NCBI GenBank assembly: GCA_034044135.1
Contig: CP139021.1
Location: 4,665,635-4,729,634, forward strand
DNA from: Flammeovirgaceae bacterium SG7u.111
Lineage (GTDB): Bacteria; Bacteroidota; Bacteroidia; Cytophagales; Flammeovirgaceae
Length of the DNA: 64,000 nucleotides
Direction: 5' to 3'
Each line of letters starts with the position of its first letter. Within the stretch, counting starts at the first letter, position 1. Position numbers and translations under genes: made by a program. Positions 20,210 to 30,173 of the stretch are shown piece after piece. Below the pieces are notes generated by a model. It was not told the DNA's origin and searched no databases. It worked only from the letters and a program-made list of their open reading frames with translations.

Positions 20210-22006
20210 TTATTTTGACATTGCCAAGCGAAACCCTAGCCCGTTGAAACCTGCGCTTGGTGGATAAGAGCTCCTATCAGTTGTCCTACAACTCTCCGCA
20301 CTGTTTGTCCAGTTTCCTCCACGGCAAATCCGCTTCACTCCCGTAGAAGGACCTTTCGGGTTGCTACTATCCTTACTTCTTGCATAAAAATCTGTAGCAT
20401 ACCAGTCGTTACACCATTCCCACACATTTCCGCTCATATCGTAAACCCCCAAGGCATTAGGTTGCTTTGTCCCCACTGGCTGCGTTTTCCCTGCAGAATT
20501 TACTTTATACCAACCCATGTTTTTCAAAGTATTACCTCCCGAATACGTATGGTCTTTTCCTCCCGACCTTGCCGCAAACTCCCATTCTGCTTCGGTAGGA
20601 AGTCTATACTTCTTTCCTGAAGTGCTCGCCATCCACTTCGCATAAGCAGTTGCTCCCATCCACGTAACCGAAATCACGGGGCAACGTGGGTCATTTGCAA
20701 AAGCACTTCCCTTAAAATAAAAACCATTGTTATATCCTATTGCACAGCCCTCGTCTTGAATATCCAAGAGCTCTTCTCCATTATAAATACCATTTGCCCC
20801 ACAACCCACGGCATTCAAAAAATTGATAAATTCAGCATGGGTAACTTCGTGTTTGGCTATGTAAAAATCAGAGACTTTTACATTATGGACAGGGCGCTCA
20901 TTTTTACCGCCCAAATTGCTCCCCATCAGAAAACTCCCACCCTTTACAAAAACCATATTGGGAATTAGGTCGGCTGGCGCAGGAGTTGGCACAAATACTT
21001 GCTTGACACCCTTAGCCACTAGCTCCAATGTTTTGCTTGGCTCAATAATCATCACTTCTGACCAATTACCTAATTTTATGTCATATTTCCCGGGCTGTAA
21101 CTCAAACTGCAATACCTCGTGCTTTTTCACCTTGCCCATATTTTGTTTGCCTATCCACAAGTCCCCGTCTATATTGCTTGTCAACTTCACCTTTCCTTTC
21201 AGCTGCGTTCGTGTGATCACCACATCGTTCAGTGAATTATTAGTATTTACCACTGGCTGTTGCTGGCCTTTTCTGGTAAAATAAAAATCGCCTGTAAGCT
21301 TGCTCCATTCCTGCGGAACTTGCGTACCACCCGTCGCATTTCTCACTCCTATTCGGGTCAGTTTAAACATTTGCTCAATAGAAACAGGTTTTTTCATGTT
21401 TTTTACCAACTCAGCAGTATAAGGACCATTTGAACTTTGCCCATCTGCTGCTACGGCTCCAGCACTGGTGGCAAAAGCGATGATAGTCCCACTGGTAGGA
21501 TCAATCACCTTGAAGCCCCTGTCCCCACCTCTGGACCAAGAACGGAAAGGATCATTTCGGCAAGCATCCAATATCACAATGTTTATTTTGTCATTGTTTT
21601 GGTCGAACTTCCTTGCCAGCTTACTCATGGAAATAGCCTCGAAGTCCACCATGTTCTTGTCTTGTAATTTTGCATCTACGGGAATGAGATAATTTTCCCC
21701 TCCAACCTGAATTCCATGGCCTGCATAATACAATAAAACCACATCGTAATCAGGAATTTTATTAAGAAAGGTAGAAATAGCATAAGCCATTTCCGAAAGA
21801 GAAGCATCCGTCCTTTTGATCACATCAAAATCAAGGTCTTCCAAGGTGGAAGCCATCAAATTTGCATCGTTTACAGGATTTTTGAGGGCTTTCCCTCCAG
21901 GATAATCAGCATTTCCCATCACCAAGGCTAAGCGGCGCTCATTGGACTGGGCAATTAGCAGGCTTGCACAAAGCAATGTTACAACCGTAAGTAAATACCG
22001 TTTCAT
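20210..22006 (-). CDS. Secreted caspase-like (peptidase C14) protein fused to a formylglycine-generating-enzyme-like domain
   Basis: 598 residues with a signal peptide (CASLLIAQ-SNE), so the protein is predicted outside the cytoplasm. Residues 24-245 are a caspase/metacaspase p20-like domain: NADYPGGKALKNPVNDA, catalytic His97 in YYAGHGIQ and Cys149 in ILDACRNDPF. A linker with a PEGA-like beta region follows. Residues about 345-596 are an FGE/SUMF1 fold (MVFVKGGSFLMGS, RLPTEAEWEFAARSGG, SGNVWEWCNDWY, CRGGNWTNSAESCRTTDRS). The paired active-site Cys of true FGE (GGSFLC and CYRYRC) is not conserved, so the FGE part is likely structural or binding. Caspase-FGE fusions are known in Bacteroidota, but their role is unclear. 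Confidence 0.88.
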   Translation of the reverse strand: MKRYLLTVVTLLCASLLIAQSNERRLALVMGNADYPGGKALKNPVNDANLMASTLEDLDFDVIKRTDASLSEMAYAISTFLNKIPDYDVVLLYYAGHGIQVGGENYLIPVDAKLQDKNMVDFEAISMSKLARKFDQNNDKINIVILDACRNDPFRSWSRGGDRGFKVIDPTSGTIIAFATSAGAVAADGQSSNGPYTAELVKNMKKPVSIEQMFKLTRIGVRNATGGTQVPQEWSKLTGDFYFTRKGQQQPVVNTNNSLNDVVITRTQLKGKVKLTSNIDGDLWIGKQNMGKVKKHEVLQFELQPGKYDIKLGNWSEVMIIEPSKTLELVAKGVKQVFVPTPAPADLIPNMVFVKGGSFLMGSNLGGKNERPVHNVKVSDFYIAKHEVTHAEFINFLNAVGCGANGIYNGEELLDIQDEGCAIGYNNGFYFKGSAFANDPRCPVISVTWMGATAYAKWMASTSGKKYRLPTEAEWEFAARSGGKDHTYSGGNTLKNMGWYKVNSAGKTQPVGTKQPNALGVYDMSGNVWEWCNDWYATDFYARSKDSSNPKGPSTGVKRICRGGNWTNSAESCRTTDRSSYPPSAGFNGLGFRLAMSK

Positions 22007-22294
22007 AGTTTCATGTTAATTAGAGAGTTACTTGACACAAGTACAAAAATAAGGCTTCCCAACTGTCGGTCAAGCTTTATTTCACCTCGTATCTTAAAGT
22101 TAATTTATCTTTCATTTTCCCTTTAGCAAATGCTCAAAAAGGAAATCATTATTGGGTAGTAAGTAAAAAAGAAGAGTTTGTATGCTTTATATATTTACAA
22201 CCTCAAAAGTAAAAGCATTTGTTCTTTTTTTAAGGACGACATTTCAATTTTAAAGTTGGTTTTTTTTTCAATTTCCTGACAAAAGCCTGTCCCT

Positions 22295-22816
22295 ATGCAA
22301 AGCCCTTGTCATATGCACATAAAAATCTTTGTAGTAGATTTGGCAAAACGTCAAACACTATTTGCTAATATGTATTCAGAAAACGACTTAGATTTAGGCA
22401 AAAAACCACTTCAATTTATAAAAAACATCACGTTCTCCCACACAGCTTGGGGCTTAGATTCCCCTCGTGGATTTGCCTCTATTGACACTGGCAATGGAAT
22501 AGAAACACTTTGTTTTTGGTCGGAGAAAGAAAAGGCGGAGCAAAGCGCCATTGGAGACTGGGAAGGCTATAGGCTCACCGAAATAGAAATGGGCGAACTG
22601 TTGGAAAACTGGCTAGTAGGTTTGGGGAAGCACCACGGCTTGGCTTGCATAGATTGGGAAAAAGACGAAAACCTTGAAATAGTAAGTCCATTCGGCATCA
22701 TCATCCATCTTATAGACTTTTACAAATCATCCGATTACGAGTTCGATTTCACCATGTTCAATGGGCTGGAAGATATAGAATATGCCGTGAAAGACATTTT
22801 GGGAATGGACTATTAG
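22295..22816 (+). CDS. Hypothetical cytoplasmic protein, DUF2750-like
   Basis: Up to 173 residues; the second Met at 22313 (MHIKIFVVD) is an equally good start. No signal peptide or membrane helix. The central part (FWSEKEKAEQSAIGDWEGYR then LTEIEMGELLENWLVGLGK) resembles DUF2750, whose members place an acidic WxxxxxAE segment before a WLxxL helix. Function unknown. A good terminator follows directly, which supports a real gene. No operon partner. Confidence 0.6.
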   Translation: MQSPCHMHIKIFVVDLAKRQTLFANMYSENDLDLGKKPLQFIKNITFSHTAWGLDSPRGFASIDTGNGIETLCFWSEKEKAEQSAIGDWEGYRLTEIEMGELLENWLVGLGKHHGLACIDWEKDENLEIVSPFGIIIHLIDFYKSSDYEFDFTMFNGLEDIEYAVKDILGMDY

Positions 22817-22817
22817 A

Positions 22818-22869
22818 AGCTGCAAACTAAGTATGCCTACCCTATACCGACCATTGCAGCTATTTTTTT
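22818..22869 (+). terminator. Terminator after the DUF2750-like gene
   Basis: AGCTGCAA (22818-22825) pairs with TTGCAGCT (22854-22861) across a 28-base loop, followed by ATTTTTTT. It starts right after the stop codon. Confidence 0.6.
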
Positions 22870-22932
22870 AGTCTGCTGTTGGTTACTGATCGTATGTTTC
22901 TAGCTACTGGGGGCTAAAAGGAAAGACCTTAG

Positions 22933-23514
22933 CTAAAAAAACAAGAAATAAATACCTAATACGATGGCTACAATTACCATAAAAACAAGCAAAAAAATAG
23001 CGGGACTCCGTTTTTCCCTCATCTTCGCTACTTTAGGCTGAGCCCTTCGCAACTCCCATTCGTATGATTTCTCCACTTTTTCCTCTAGCTGAAAAATCTG
23101 GAACTCATCAGGATTGTTTCGTTTTAGCAACTGGAGCTCGTGCCTGATCTTGGAGAGTTCAAAGGAGTCTTTCGCCAGCAAAAGCCGCTGGTTTAGCTCA
23201 CTTATTTTCTTCTGTTGCAACTTACTGTCTTCGCCCTCATCTCCCTCTTCTATTTTCTTTAAAAGGCTCAAAAGCGAATGGTTGATCTGATTAAATGCCT
23301 AATCGGTATTTTCCAAGCCCAAGCCTGCATCTCTCACTTTCTTTTTGTACAACGCACTTATTTTTATCGCTTCCTCATACTCGAAATACAACGTTTCATT
23401 TTCCTTCAAAAGGGAAATAAGCACATCTATTGCCCGCTCAGTTTTCCCACCAGCAAGCAACTTACGCACTTCGGTTATGTTTAAATTTCTTTCAGGTATG
23501 TACGAATGATAAAA
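22933..23514 (-). pseudogene. Broken gene: EAD11-like N-terminal domain, in-frame TAG, then coiled coil and C-terminal membrane anchor
   Basis: On the minus strand one frame is open from 23514 to 23302, has TAG at 23301-23299, and continues in the same frame to 22933. Upstream of the TAG it reads VRKLLAGGKTERAIDVLISL, then KENETLYFEYEEAIKISALY; after it reads AFNQINHSLLSLLKKIEE. Together these resemble effector-associated domain 11 (a GKTEEALxxL helix, then an RINxALLxLL helix), known from bacterial conflict and NTPase-effector systems. The rest is a charged coiled coil and a final membrane helix (AIFLLVFMVIVAIVLGIYFLFF). No ATG precedes the first part (GTG at 23469 is possible). A 112-residue protein could still start at TTG 23271. 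One base change would restore the full frame. The EAD11 call is by eye. Confidence 0.55.
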
Positions 23515-23781
23515 CTATTACTTAAAAATAGATTTTTAGATTGGAAACACTCAACCTTACCACTAATTTATAATTAAGGACATGCATCAATTCACCTGAA
23601 CCAACTACACTCCATACTCTTGTGCTATTTCCCCCAATCCATCGAAAAACCACCATCAGACCCTCTTATGTATGGTTTTTACAAGTTCTTGGTCATTTTT
23701 TTTTGCTTTGTCTAGAAGATTTTTTCGACCATTGTAGGTACATCATTTCAACATAACCACCACCTTAATTATCAATGATTC

Positions 23782-26145
23782 ATGAAACTTCCTTACCTTA
23801 CTTTTGTCCTGTTTTTTGTATCTACCCTATTTATTAGCAGTTGCTCTAACCCCACAGGTTCGGCTTCTTCCAACCAAAGAATTGTTCTTGATTTCAATGA
23901 ACAATGGAAGTTTTTAAAGGACACTGCCAACCATCAAGCTTGGCAAGAAATCCAACTTCCGCATTCTATGAAAATAGAACCCTTAGTGGTAAATGACATG
24001 TGGCAAGGAACGGCTTGGTACAAAAAATCTTTCAAGCTCGGTCCTCAAAAAGGGAAAAAAGCATTTCTCTACTTTGAAGGAGTAATGCATGAAGCAAATA
24101 TTTATCTGAACGGGGTAAAAATAGCCAATCATAAAGGCGGTTTTTTACCTTTTTCGATTGATCTCACCAACCAACTGGCAGAAGGAAAGGATAATGAGAT
24201 TTTGGTGAAGGTGAACAATGAAGACAATCCCATGATACCTCCTGGGAAAGCCATCAACACACTTGATTTTAGCTACTATGGAGGTATTTACAGAGATGTC
24301 CAATTACTCCTGAAAAACGATGTATATATCACCGATGCAGTTCATGCAAACAAGGCTAACAGTGGTGGCGTATTGATTCATTTTACGGAAATAAGCCCCG
24401 AAATAGCGAAGGGAATAGTGAAAATTCATGTTAAAAACGAATCGGACAAGCCTAAAAGAGTTCAGTTCAAGGCTTCAATCGGTTCTAGCAGCATCAACTC
24501 TAATAAGGTGACAATTTACGCAAATAGTGACACTACGCTAGAACAAACCATCGAAATTGCCAAGCCTAAACTCTGGTCGCCTCAAGCTCCTGAGCTGTAC
24601 AATGCGACTATCAACTTATTGGTAGATGGAGAAATAAACGACCACGTAGAGACAAGAACCGGCATTAGAAAAATAGAATTGGCAGAAGATGGTTTTCGCC
24701 TCAACGGGGAAAAGATTTTCATAAGAGGGACAAACCGCCATCAAGAATATCCTTATGTAGGTTATGCCATTTCGGACAGTGCCCAATACAGAGATGCAGT
24801 GAAGATCAAAAATGCAGGGTTTGACCTAGTAAGGCTTTCCCACTACCCGCAAGACGAAGCGTTTCTGGCTGCCTGCGATGAGCTAGGTATCATTGTAATG
24901 AACTGTATTTCAGGCTGGCAGTTCATTGGCAACGAAGAATTTGTAAAAAACTCTCACCAAGAAATCAGAGATTTGGCAAGAAGAGACCGGAACCATCCTA
25001 GTGTTTTCTTCTGGGAAATTTCTCTCAACGAGTCGGGCATGGACGATGCTTATATGACAAGGGCTAATGAAATCCTCGATGAGGAACTTCCCTACAAAGA
25101 CATCTTTAGCGTGGCCTGGATCGACCATCCTTCTTACGATTTGTTCATTCCCGCAAGGCAACATGGCAAAGCTCCTGATTATTGGAATTTTTATAAAGAA
25201 GGAAAAAGAAAAGTATTCATTGCAGAATATGGGGATTGGGAATATTATGCCCAAAACGCTGGGTTTAACCAAACCGCCTTTGCCGACCTGAGCGAAGCAG
25301 AGCGAACTAGCCGCCAGCTGAGAGGAGATGGCGAAACCAGACTGTTGCAGCAAGCGATGAACTTTCAAGAAGCGACAAATTCCAACCGAAAAGGAGAAGG
25401 AACAATTGGCCATGCCAACTGGGTAATGTTCGATTATAACCGTGGTTATGCCGACGATTTGGAGGCTTCGGGAATCAGCGATATTTTCCGTATACCCAAA
25501 TTCGCTTACCATTTCTACCAAAGCCAACGCCCAAGTAGCGAAACCTATTCGCACCCTGGCATTACAGCCGGACCGATGGTCAAAATTGCCAGCTACTGGA
25601 CCAAAAACTCACCTAAAAAAATCCGGGTATATAGCAACACAGAGGAAGTTGCCCTTTCACTCAATGGAAAACTAATTGCCAAACAGAAAAGCACATTAGA
25701 CAAATACAGCAGCCACCTCGGCTATCCTTATTTCGTGTTTGAAATCCCAGCTTTTGACGCAGGAGAATTGAAGGCAGAAGGCTTTGTGTCTGGAAAAAAA
25801 GTCTGCGAAGACCTTGTGAAAAGCCCAAAAACGGCTAAAGCCATTCAACTGGAAATAGATCTATCTGGCGTTTCCCTAGCCCCAAACAGTGCCGATGTAG
25901 CTTTTATCTATGCCAAAGTGGTAGATGAAAACGGAACGATAATCCCTACTGCGCAACATACTATTAAATTCAACATCAGCAGCAACGAAGCCCAGCTGAT
26001 TGGGGAAAATCCTTTTACAGCTGAAGCAGGAATTGCTTCCATCCTATTGAGAACAAGCTCTTTTACAAAAGAAATTACGATTACCGCTGAAGCGGAAGGT
26101 TTGGTAAAAAGTAGTCTAACTATTCCTATCCAAGGCGGGAAATAA
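23782..26145 (+). CDS. GH2 beta-galactosidase-like lipoprotein
   Basis: 787 residues. Lipobox TLFISSC with Cys21. Domains in order: sugar-binding jelly roll (about 33-180), Ig-like (180-290), TIM barrel (290-600), then two C-terminal Ig-like domains with the family's typical SLNGKLIAKQ segment. Predicted acid/base Glu417 in FFWEISLNESG and nucleophile Glu482 in VFIAEYGDWEYY. The barrel motifs RGTNRHQEYPYVGYA and VRLSHYPQDEAFLAACDELG fit the GH2 branch found in agar and galactan loci. It likely trims galactosyl ends from imported oligosaccharides, anchored in a membrane. Convergent with the next gene across a shared hairpin. Confidence 0.88.
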   Translation: MKLPYLTFVLFFVSTLFISSCSNPTGSASSNQRIVLDFNEQWKFLKDTANHQAWQEIQLPHSMKIEPLVVNDMWQGTAWYKKSFKLGPQKGKKAFLYFEGVMHEANIYLNGVKIANHKGGFLPFSIDLTNQLAEGKDNEILVKVNNEDNPMIPPGKAINTLDFSYYGGIYRDVQLLLKNDVYITDAVHANKANSGGVLIHFTEISPEIAKGIVKIHVKNESDKPKRVQFKASIGSSSINSNKVTIYANSDTTLEQTIEIAKPKLWSPQAPELYNATINLLVDGEINDHVETRTGIRKIELAEDGFRLNGEKIFIRGTNRHQEYPYVGYAISDSAQYRDAVKIKNAGFDLVRLSHYPQDEAFLAACDELGIIVMNCISGWQFIGNEEFVKNSHQEIRDLARRDRNHPSVFFWEISLNESGMDDAYMTRANEILDEELPYKDIFSVAWIDHPSYDLFIPARQHGKAPDYWNFYKEGKRKVFIAEYGDWEYYAQNAGFNQTAFADLSEAERTSRQLRGDGETRLLQQAMNFQEATNSNRKGEGTIGHANWVMFDYNRGYADDLEASGISDIFRIPKFAYHFYQSQRPSSETYSHPGITAGPMVKIASYWTKNSPKKIRVYSNTEEVALSLNGKLIAKQKSTLDKYSSHLGYPYFVFEIPAFDAGELKAEGFVSGKKVCEDLVKSPKTAKAIQLEIDLSGVSLAPNSADVAFIYAKVVDENGTIIPTAQHTIKFNISSNEAQLIGENPFTAEAGIASILLRTSSFTKEITITAEAEGLVKSSLTIPIQGGK

Positions 26146-26189
26146 CAGAATTAAAAAACACCAGCTATTAATAAGAGTATCTTCACCAA

Positions 26190-26218
26190 AGAAGCCCTAC
26201 CAAATTAGTAGGGCTTCT
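26190..26218. terminator. Bidirectional hairpin between convergent genes
   Basis: An 11-bp perfect stem AGAAGCCCTAC / GTAGGGCTTCT with a 7-base loop, between the GH2 stop (26145) and the stop at 26261. No strong T-run on either side. Confidence 0.65.
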
Positions 26219-26260
26219 GAATTACGTAACATATCACCATGAATTTTGCATAAAAAACCT

Positions 26261-28810
26261 CTATTCCAACCGAATACTTTGGATCTGTACTCCGGACCTG
26301 TCATCACCAATTGCCTGAGAGGTATCAATAGAGATCTGCAAGGTTTCGACCTTTGAAATATCAAAAGTTGCGTCTTCCCTTCCCGACTCAAAATAATAAG
26401 GCAGAAAATCTGGATATGGTCGCGGCAAGGTCACCAACTTGCTTTCTATCAACTCGGAAAGCTTTACTCGGTAATCTCCCTTGCTAGGGTGCAAACAAAC
26501 CATCCCTCCAAATATTTCTGCCTCACTGGTAATCAGGGATACTTTTACCCAAGCCGTATCGGTTTTAACTGAGTTTCCATGAACCACAATTTCCTTGTAA
26601 CTTGTAAGTTCTGTCTCTCTTGCTGAAACCTTCTTTCCAAAATGGTAGCGTAGCGAATAGTCAGGCTGAGGATTATCCTCTGGCTTAAAAAGTTCATCAT
26701 AAGTCAGGTTCAACATTGCTTTTGTAGGATCTGCTGTAGGCAAAAATTTCACACCTGGCATCCATTGCATATTCAACTCTTCAAAATCGGTGAGCGCATT
26801 AAACAAGTAAAGTGCCGAGCCAACTGGCACCACACTCACTTTATATGAGTTTTGCCATTCAAAATCCCAATCGGATGGGCTGCCTGCCTTGCCTCCTGGG
26901 TAGGTCACTTCGCCAGTTTCCTCAGTCACCACAATATAATAGTGAAGAAAGCCACTTTTTACTGCTTCCTTGGGAAGTTGAACTTCGTAATCGTAACCTG
27001 AAACACGGGTCATTTTATAGGACTTAGGCCTCCAAGTCCCAATCTTTACCTCTACACTTTGCGGCAAGCTAGCACTTACCACTTTGGCTTTGATTGTATA
27101 AACCTCATTCTCATTTATTTGACTTGGAGGGCTATGTAGCATATATTCTTTACCCAAGGTTGATTTTGGTGCAATAAATTCCCCAAGTTCAAAATTCTTG
27201 AATCTTTCTTCGGCTTTCCTATTGTATTCCTTCCCTTTTTGCGAAAGTAAATACGTACCCGGCTGCACTTCAAAAGAAGAATTTGCCGATTCAGCGGAAA
27301 AAGTATTGCCTTCATTTATCCCTTTGATAGAAAAACCCTTGCCCAAATCTGGCAAGTTCACCGACATGTTCCATTTGCGCCAATTGATCACAGCCAACGT
27401 CCTGTCCAAGCTGTTTTTCCCAAAAAGGTTATCCACCCAAATAGCATCGGGCAACACTTCCAGTCTCCATAAGCCATCCTCCAGTTTATCGAGGAAATAA
27501 GCTCCTTGGCCTTCGTACTGCACCAGTGAGGAATTTCCAAAGCCTGCTATTTCTTCCAACTCCTCTATACCTGAAGGCTTGGTTTTGGTTGAGTTGGTAT
27601 AAAAGAACTTTCCGTCTCCAAGGTATTCAGCCAAATCTTGCTGATAACTCACAGAAAACCCATCGAAAGAAGCATTTTGAGGATACGAACCAAAGTCTTT
27701 GTAGAGCGGGATTTTATGAAAAACCTCCGAGGAAATTTTCAAGGCCAACGCCTTTTGTGGAGCATAGACCAAGTTCATGTAATGTGTATCGTATTCCGTA
27801 TTGGCATAAGCCAAAAAAGTAGGGTCGTAAGAAAAATGCGTTGCCCATTGGATACCCGCCGTCCTGAAACTCCGAGCCATGGCTGGGTAAATATACGAGC
27901 GGCCAACATCGGCAGCATCAAATTCATAGACAACTTTGGCTTTTTTCCTAAAGCCTTTGTACCCCTTAAAAGGAACATCATAGTTATCTACATTAGGCAA
28001 CAAATTCCCTCCTAGCTCTTCTTTTGAACCTAGTCCTGTTGGATACCACTGAAAAGTCCCTCCGTCGATGCCCGCTTTGTAATAGGCATCTGCCAAGTGA
28101 ATACTATGGCTCACATTATAAAAAACAGGCTTTTTGCAACCCGTCCTTTTCATAGACTTCACCATTTTGCCCACATAGGCTGTCACTTCTTCTGCTTCCT
28201 CTCCATGATGGGGCTCATTACTTATCTCAAAAGCAACAATGTTCGGGTCATTTTTATAGGCTATTCTTGTATAAGGATTTATGTGGTTCAAAAACTGAAA
28301 AAGATAGTTTTCCTGAGCTTTAATGGCAGCCTCATTAGTAAGGCAATCAGCTTTGCCATATTTGTGGGAAAACCCTGGCGTGTCTTCGTCAGGTTCTGGC
28401 CAACCATTTCCCCAAAAAGCAATGGGCGTGATCAAAGACTTGATGCCTCTTTCATTGAGTTTGAACAACAAATAATCGAATAATTCTAAATGCTCATTCG
28501 CAAGTAGATTACCCACAGAATCACTGATTTCGGTATCCCACACATGGACACGAAAAGCATCGAACCCAAGGCGGGCAAAATGGTAAACATCATTGTCTAT
28601 CGCCTTCTTGGGGTCGACACCCAGCTTTTGCGCCGAACGATAAGCGTGGGCAAAAGGCACGGTATAGTTCACCCCAAAACCATGGACTTCCGAACCGTCT
28701 GGCCAAAGCATAACACCTTGGTTATTAACAGTCACCGGTTTATCTTGGGCATAAGCCGCCAAGCCACATACCACAAAAATGAATAGTGTAATTGTCTTTT
28801 TCATAATCAT
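26261..28810 (-). CDS. Secreted clan GH-A (GH5-like) glycoside hydrolase with C-terminal beta domains
   Basis: 849 residues; a second start at 28804 (MKKTITLF) is as likely. Signal peptide ends near AAYA-QDK. The TIM barrel has FDAFRVHVWDTEI, IVAFEISNEPHHGEE with Glu199 as predicted acid/base, and KVVYEFDAADVG with Glu296 as predicted nucleophile, so it belongs to clan GH-A and looks GH5-like. The C-terminal half (about 500-849) has beta-rich domains (VEVKIGTWRPKSYKMTRVSG) suggesting accessory or binding modules. No T9SS tail is seen. It lies 64 bases downstream of the GH53 gene, so it probably joins the galactan operon. Substrate unknown. Confidence 0.75.
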   Translation of the reverse strand: MIMKKTITLFIFVVCGLAAYAQDKPVTVNNQGVMLWPDGSEVHGFGVNYTVPFAHAYRSAQKLGVDPKKAIDNDVYHFARLGFDAFRVHVWDTEISDSVGNLLANEHLELFDYLLFKLNERGIKSLITPIAFWGNGWPEPDEDTPGFSHKYGKADCLTNEAAIKAQENYLFQFLNHINPYTRIAYKNDPNIVAFEISNEPHHGEEAEEVTAYVGKMVKSMKRTGCKKPVFYNVSHSIHLADAYYKAGIDGGTFQWYPTGLGSKEELGGNLLPNVDNYDVPFKGYKGFRKKAKVVYEFDAADVGRSYIYPAMARSFRTAGIQWATHFSYDPTFLAYANTEYDTHYMNLVYAPQKALALKISSEVFHKIPLYKDFGSYPQNASFDGFSVSYQQDLAEYLGDGKFFYTNSTKTKPSGIEELEEIAGFGNSSLVQYEGQGAYFLDKLEDGLWRLEVLPDAIWVDNLFGKNSLDRTLAVINWRKWNMSVNLPDLGKGFSIKGINEGNTFSAESANSSFEVQPGTYLLSQKGKEYNRKAEERFKNFELGEFIAPKSTLGKEYMLHSPPSQINENEVYTIKAKVVSASLPQSVEVKIGTWRPKSYKMTRVSGYDYEVQLPKEAVKSGFLHYYIVVTEETGEVTYPGGKAGSPSDWDFEWQNSYKVSVVPVGSALYLFNALTDFEELNMQWMPGVKFLPTADPTKAMLNLTYDELFKPEDNPQPDYSLRYHFGKKVSARETELTSYKEIVVHGNSVKTDTAWVKVSLITSEAEIFGGMVCLHPSKGDYRVKLSELIESKLVTLPRPYPDFLPYYFESGREDATFDISKVETLQISIDTSQAIGDDRSGVQIQSIRLE

Positions 28811-28874
28811 ATTTTAAAAGCGGTATTTAGCAAAACTGAATACCTGTAAGAAATCAGAATAGAGAAGGTTGCTC

Positions 28875-30089
28875 TTAATCGTCTAGCCCATAGTCTAAAT
28901 CCATAAAGTCAAAACCCTGATTGGCATTTCCTTTATAATCGTAAAAAGCATTGTTTTCCCAAGAAGAACCCGTTCCCCATCTATCTTTCAGCTGGGAAGT
29001 GACCCATGCCGGCTCCCAATAAATCACTCCGATACCTCCGCCATCTACTACACTTTGCGTAATATCTTTCATGATATTCTTGTGCCCTTCTAGGGTAAAT
29101 GGATAGCCTGAGACCATTCCGCTCCCGCCAAACAAGTTGTTATAGCTATCATTTCCTTCGGTGATCCAGGGGTAGGCTACTTCTAAAATCATTACATCTT
29201 TATTGAAAGTAGATTTGAAACCAGCAATGGTCGATTTCAGTTGGGGCAAGCTTACTTGGGTATGCCAAATTGGGTAATAAGAAAACCCGATGATATCAAA
29301 ATCCGAAACAACGTTATTCTTGGTGATGTTATCAAACCACCACTTTACGTTTTTTGGGTCGGCGACGTGGAGGATGACTTTGGGCTCAATATCAGACGTT
29401 TCGGCAACTTTTCTAATAGCAGCAATAGCACTGTTCACTACTTGCTGCATATTACTCCAACCATCATCGCACACATTGCAAGATGGAAAAGCAGCAGGCG
29501 CATTGGAAAACAACATGCCGCAATTGGTCTCATTTCCCACTTGAATCATTTCAGGCATCAAGCCCTTTTCTTCCAAGTAGCTTAGTGTATTGAAGGTATA
29601 TTGATAAACCGAATCTGCTAATACGGAAATGTTTGTTATATCCATCCAAGCCGCAGGAATTTTTTGATTTTCAGGATCTGCCCAATCGTCGGAGTAATGG
29701 AAATCCAACAATACCTCCATTCCTTGGGCTTTAGCCAAACGAATAGATTTTTCCACATCCAAAAGATCGTTGTACAACTGTGTCCCCGACCCTCCATAAA
29801 CTTCTTTGGTCCACGCAGGGTTATGCCATAACCTGAACCTTGCCAAATTAGCACCCTTCTTCCCGAACGTGGTATATGGATCTTCCGCCACACCTTCATT
29901 GAGGTAAACCCCTCCTTTATCTAAGATTTGATTGACATAGGATAAATCTGCTCCAAAGTAAAATGTTGATGTTTCAGTAGGTTCTTCAGGCAGATCAATA
30001 GGCTCCGGATCATCAGTCCCACTACAATTCACAAAAAACACCAAAAAGATCGCAGATAAAATGAAGTTGTTTTTTTTAAGTAAAGCCAT
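28875..30089 (-). CDS. GH53 endo-beta-1,4-galactanase lipoprotein
   Basis: 404 residues. Lipobox FLVFFVNC with Cys22. GH53 signatures are clear: FYFGADLSYVNQILDKGGVY at the N-terminus, ANLARFRLWHNPAW, VLLDFHYSDDWADPENQ, predicted acid/base Glu187 in MIQVGNETNCGML and nucleophile Glu303 in DVMILEVAYPW. The enzyme cuts internal beta-1,4 links in galactan such as pectic arabinogalactan side chains. The lipid anchor suggests a surface or periplasmic-leaflet enzyme. It follows the susE-like gene after a terminator-like hairpin, so it may depend on read-through. Confidence 0.93.
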   Translation of the reverse strand: MALLKKNNFILSAIFLVFFVNCSGTDDPEPIDLPEEPTETSTFYFGADLSYVNQILDKGGVYLNEGVAEDPYTTFGKKGANLARFRLWHNPAWTKEVYGGSGTQLYNDLLDVEKSIRLAKAQGMEVLLDFHYSDDWADPENQKIPAAWMDITNISVLADSVYQYTFNTLSYLEEKGLMPEMIQVGNETNCGMLFSNAPAAFPSCNVCDDGWSNMQQVVNSAIAAIRKVAETSDIEPKVILHVADPKNVKWWFDNITKNNVVSDFDIIGFSYYPIWHTQVSLPQLKSTIAGFKSTFNKDVMILEVAYPWITEGNDSYNNLFGGSGMVSGYPFTLEGHKNIMKDITQSVVDGGGIGVIYWEPAWVTSQLKDRWGTGSSWENNAFYDYKGNANQGFDFMDLDYGLDD

Positions 30090-30118
30090 CTATCTTATAT
30101 TTTTCTTTCAATAAATAA

Positions 30119-30159
30119 ACAAAAAAAAATGACCGCCCTTCTCAATGAAAAAACGGTCA
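30119..30159 (-). terminator. Hairpin with U-tract after the susE-like gene
   Basis: On the minus strand TGACCG pairs with CGGTCA across an 18-base loop, followed by nine Us (A-run at about 30121-30129). The stem is short, so termination is probably partial. Confidence 0.55.
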
Positions 30160-30173
30160 CTTCAACTATATTT

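Noticed and set aside
24910-25554. A 214-codon open frame on the minus strand
   Set aside because: Lies inside the GH2 catalytic barrel on the other strand; shadow frame.
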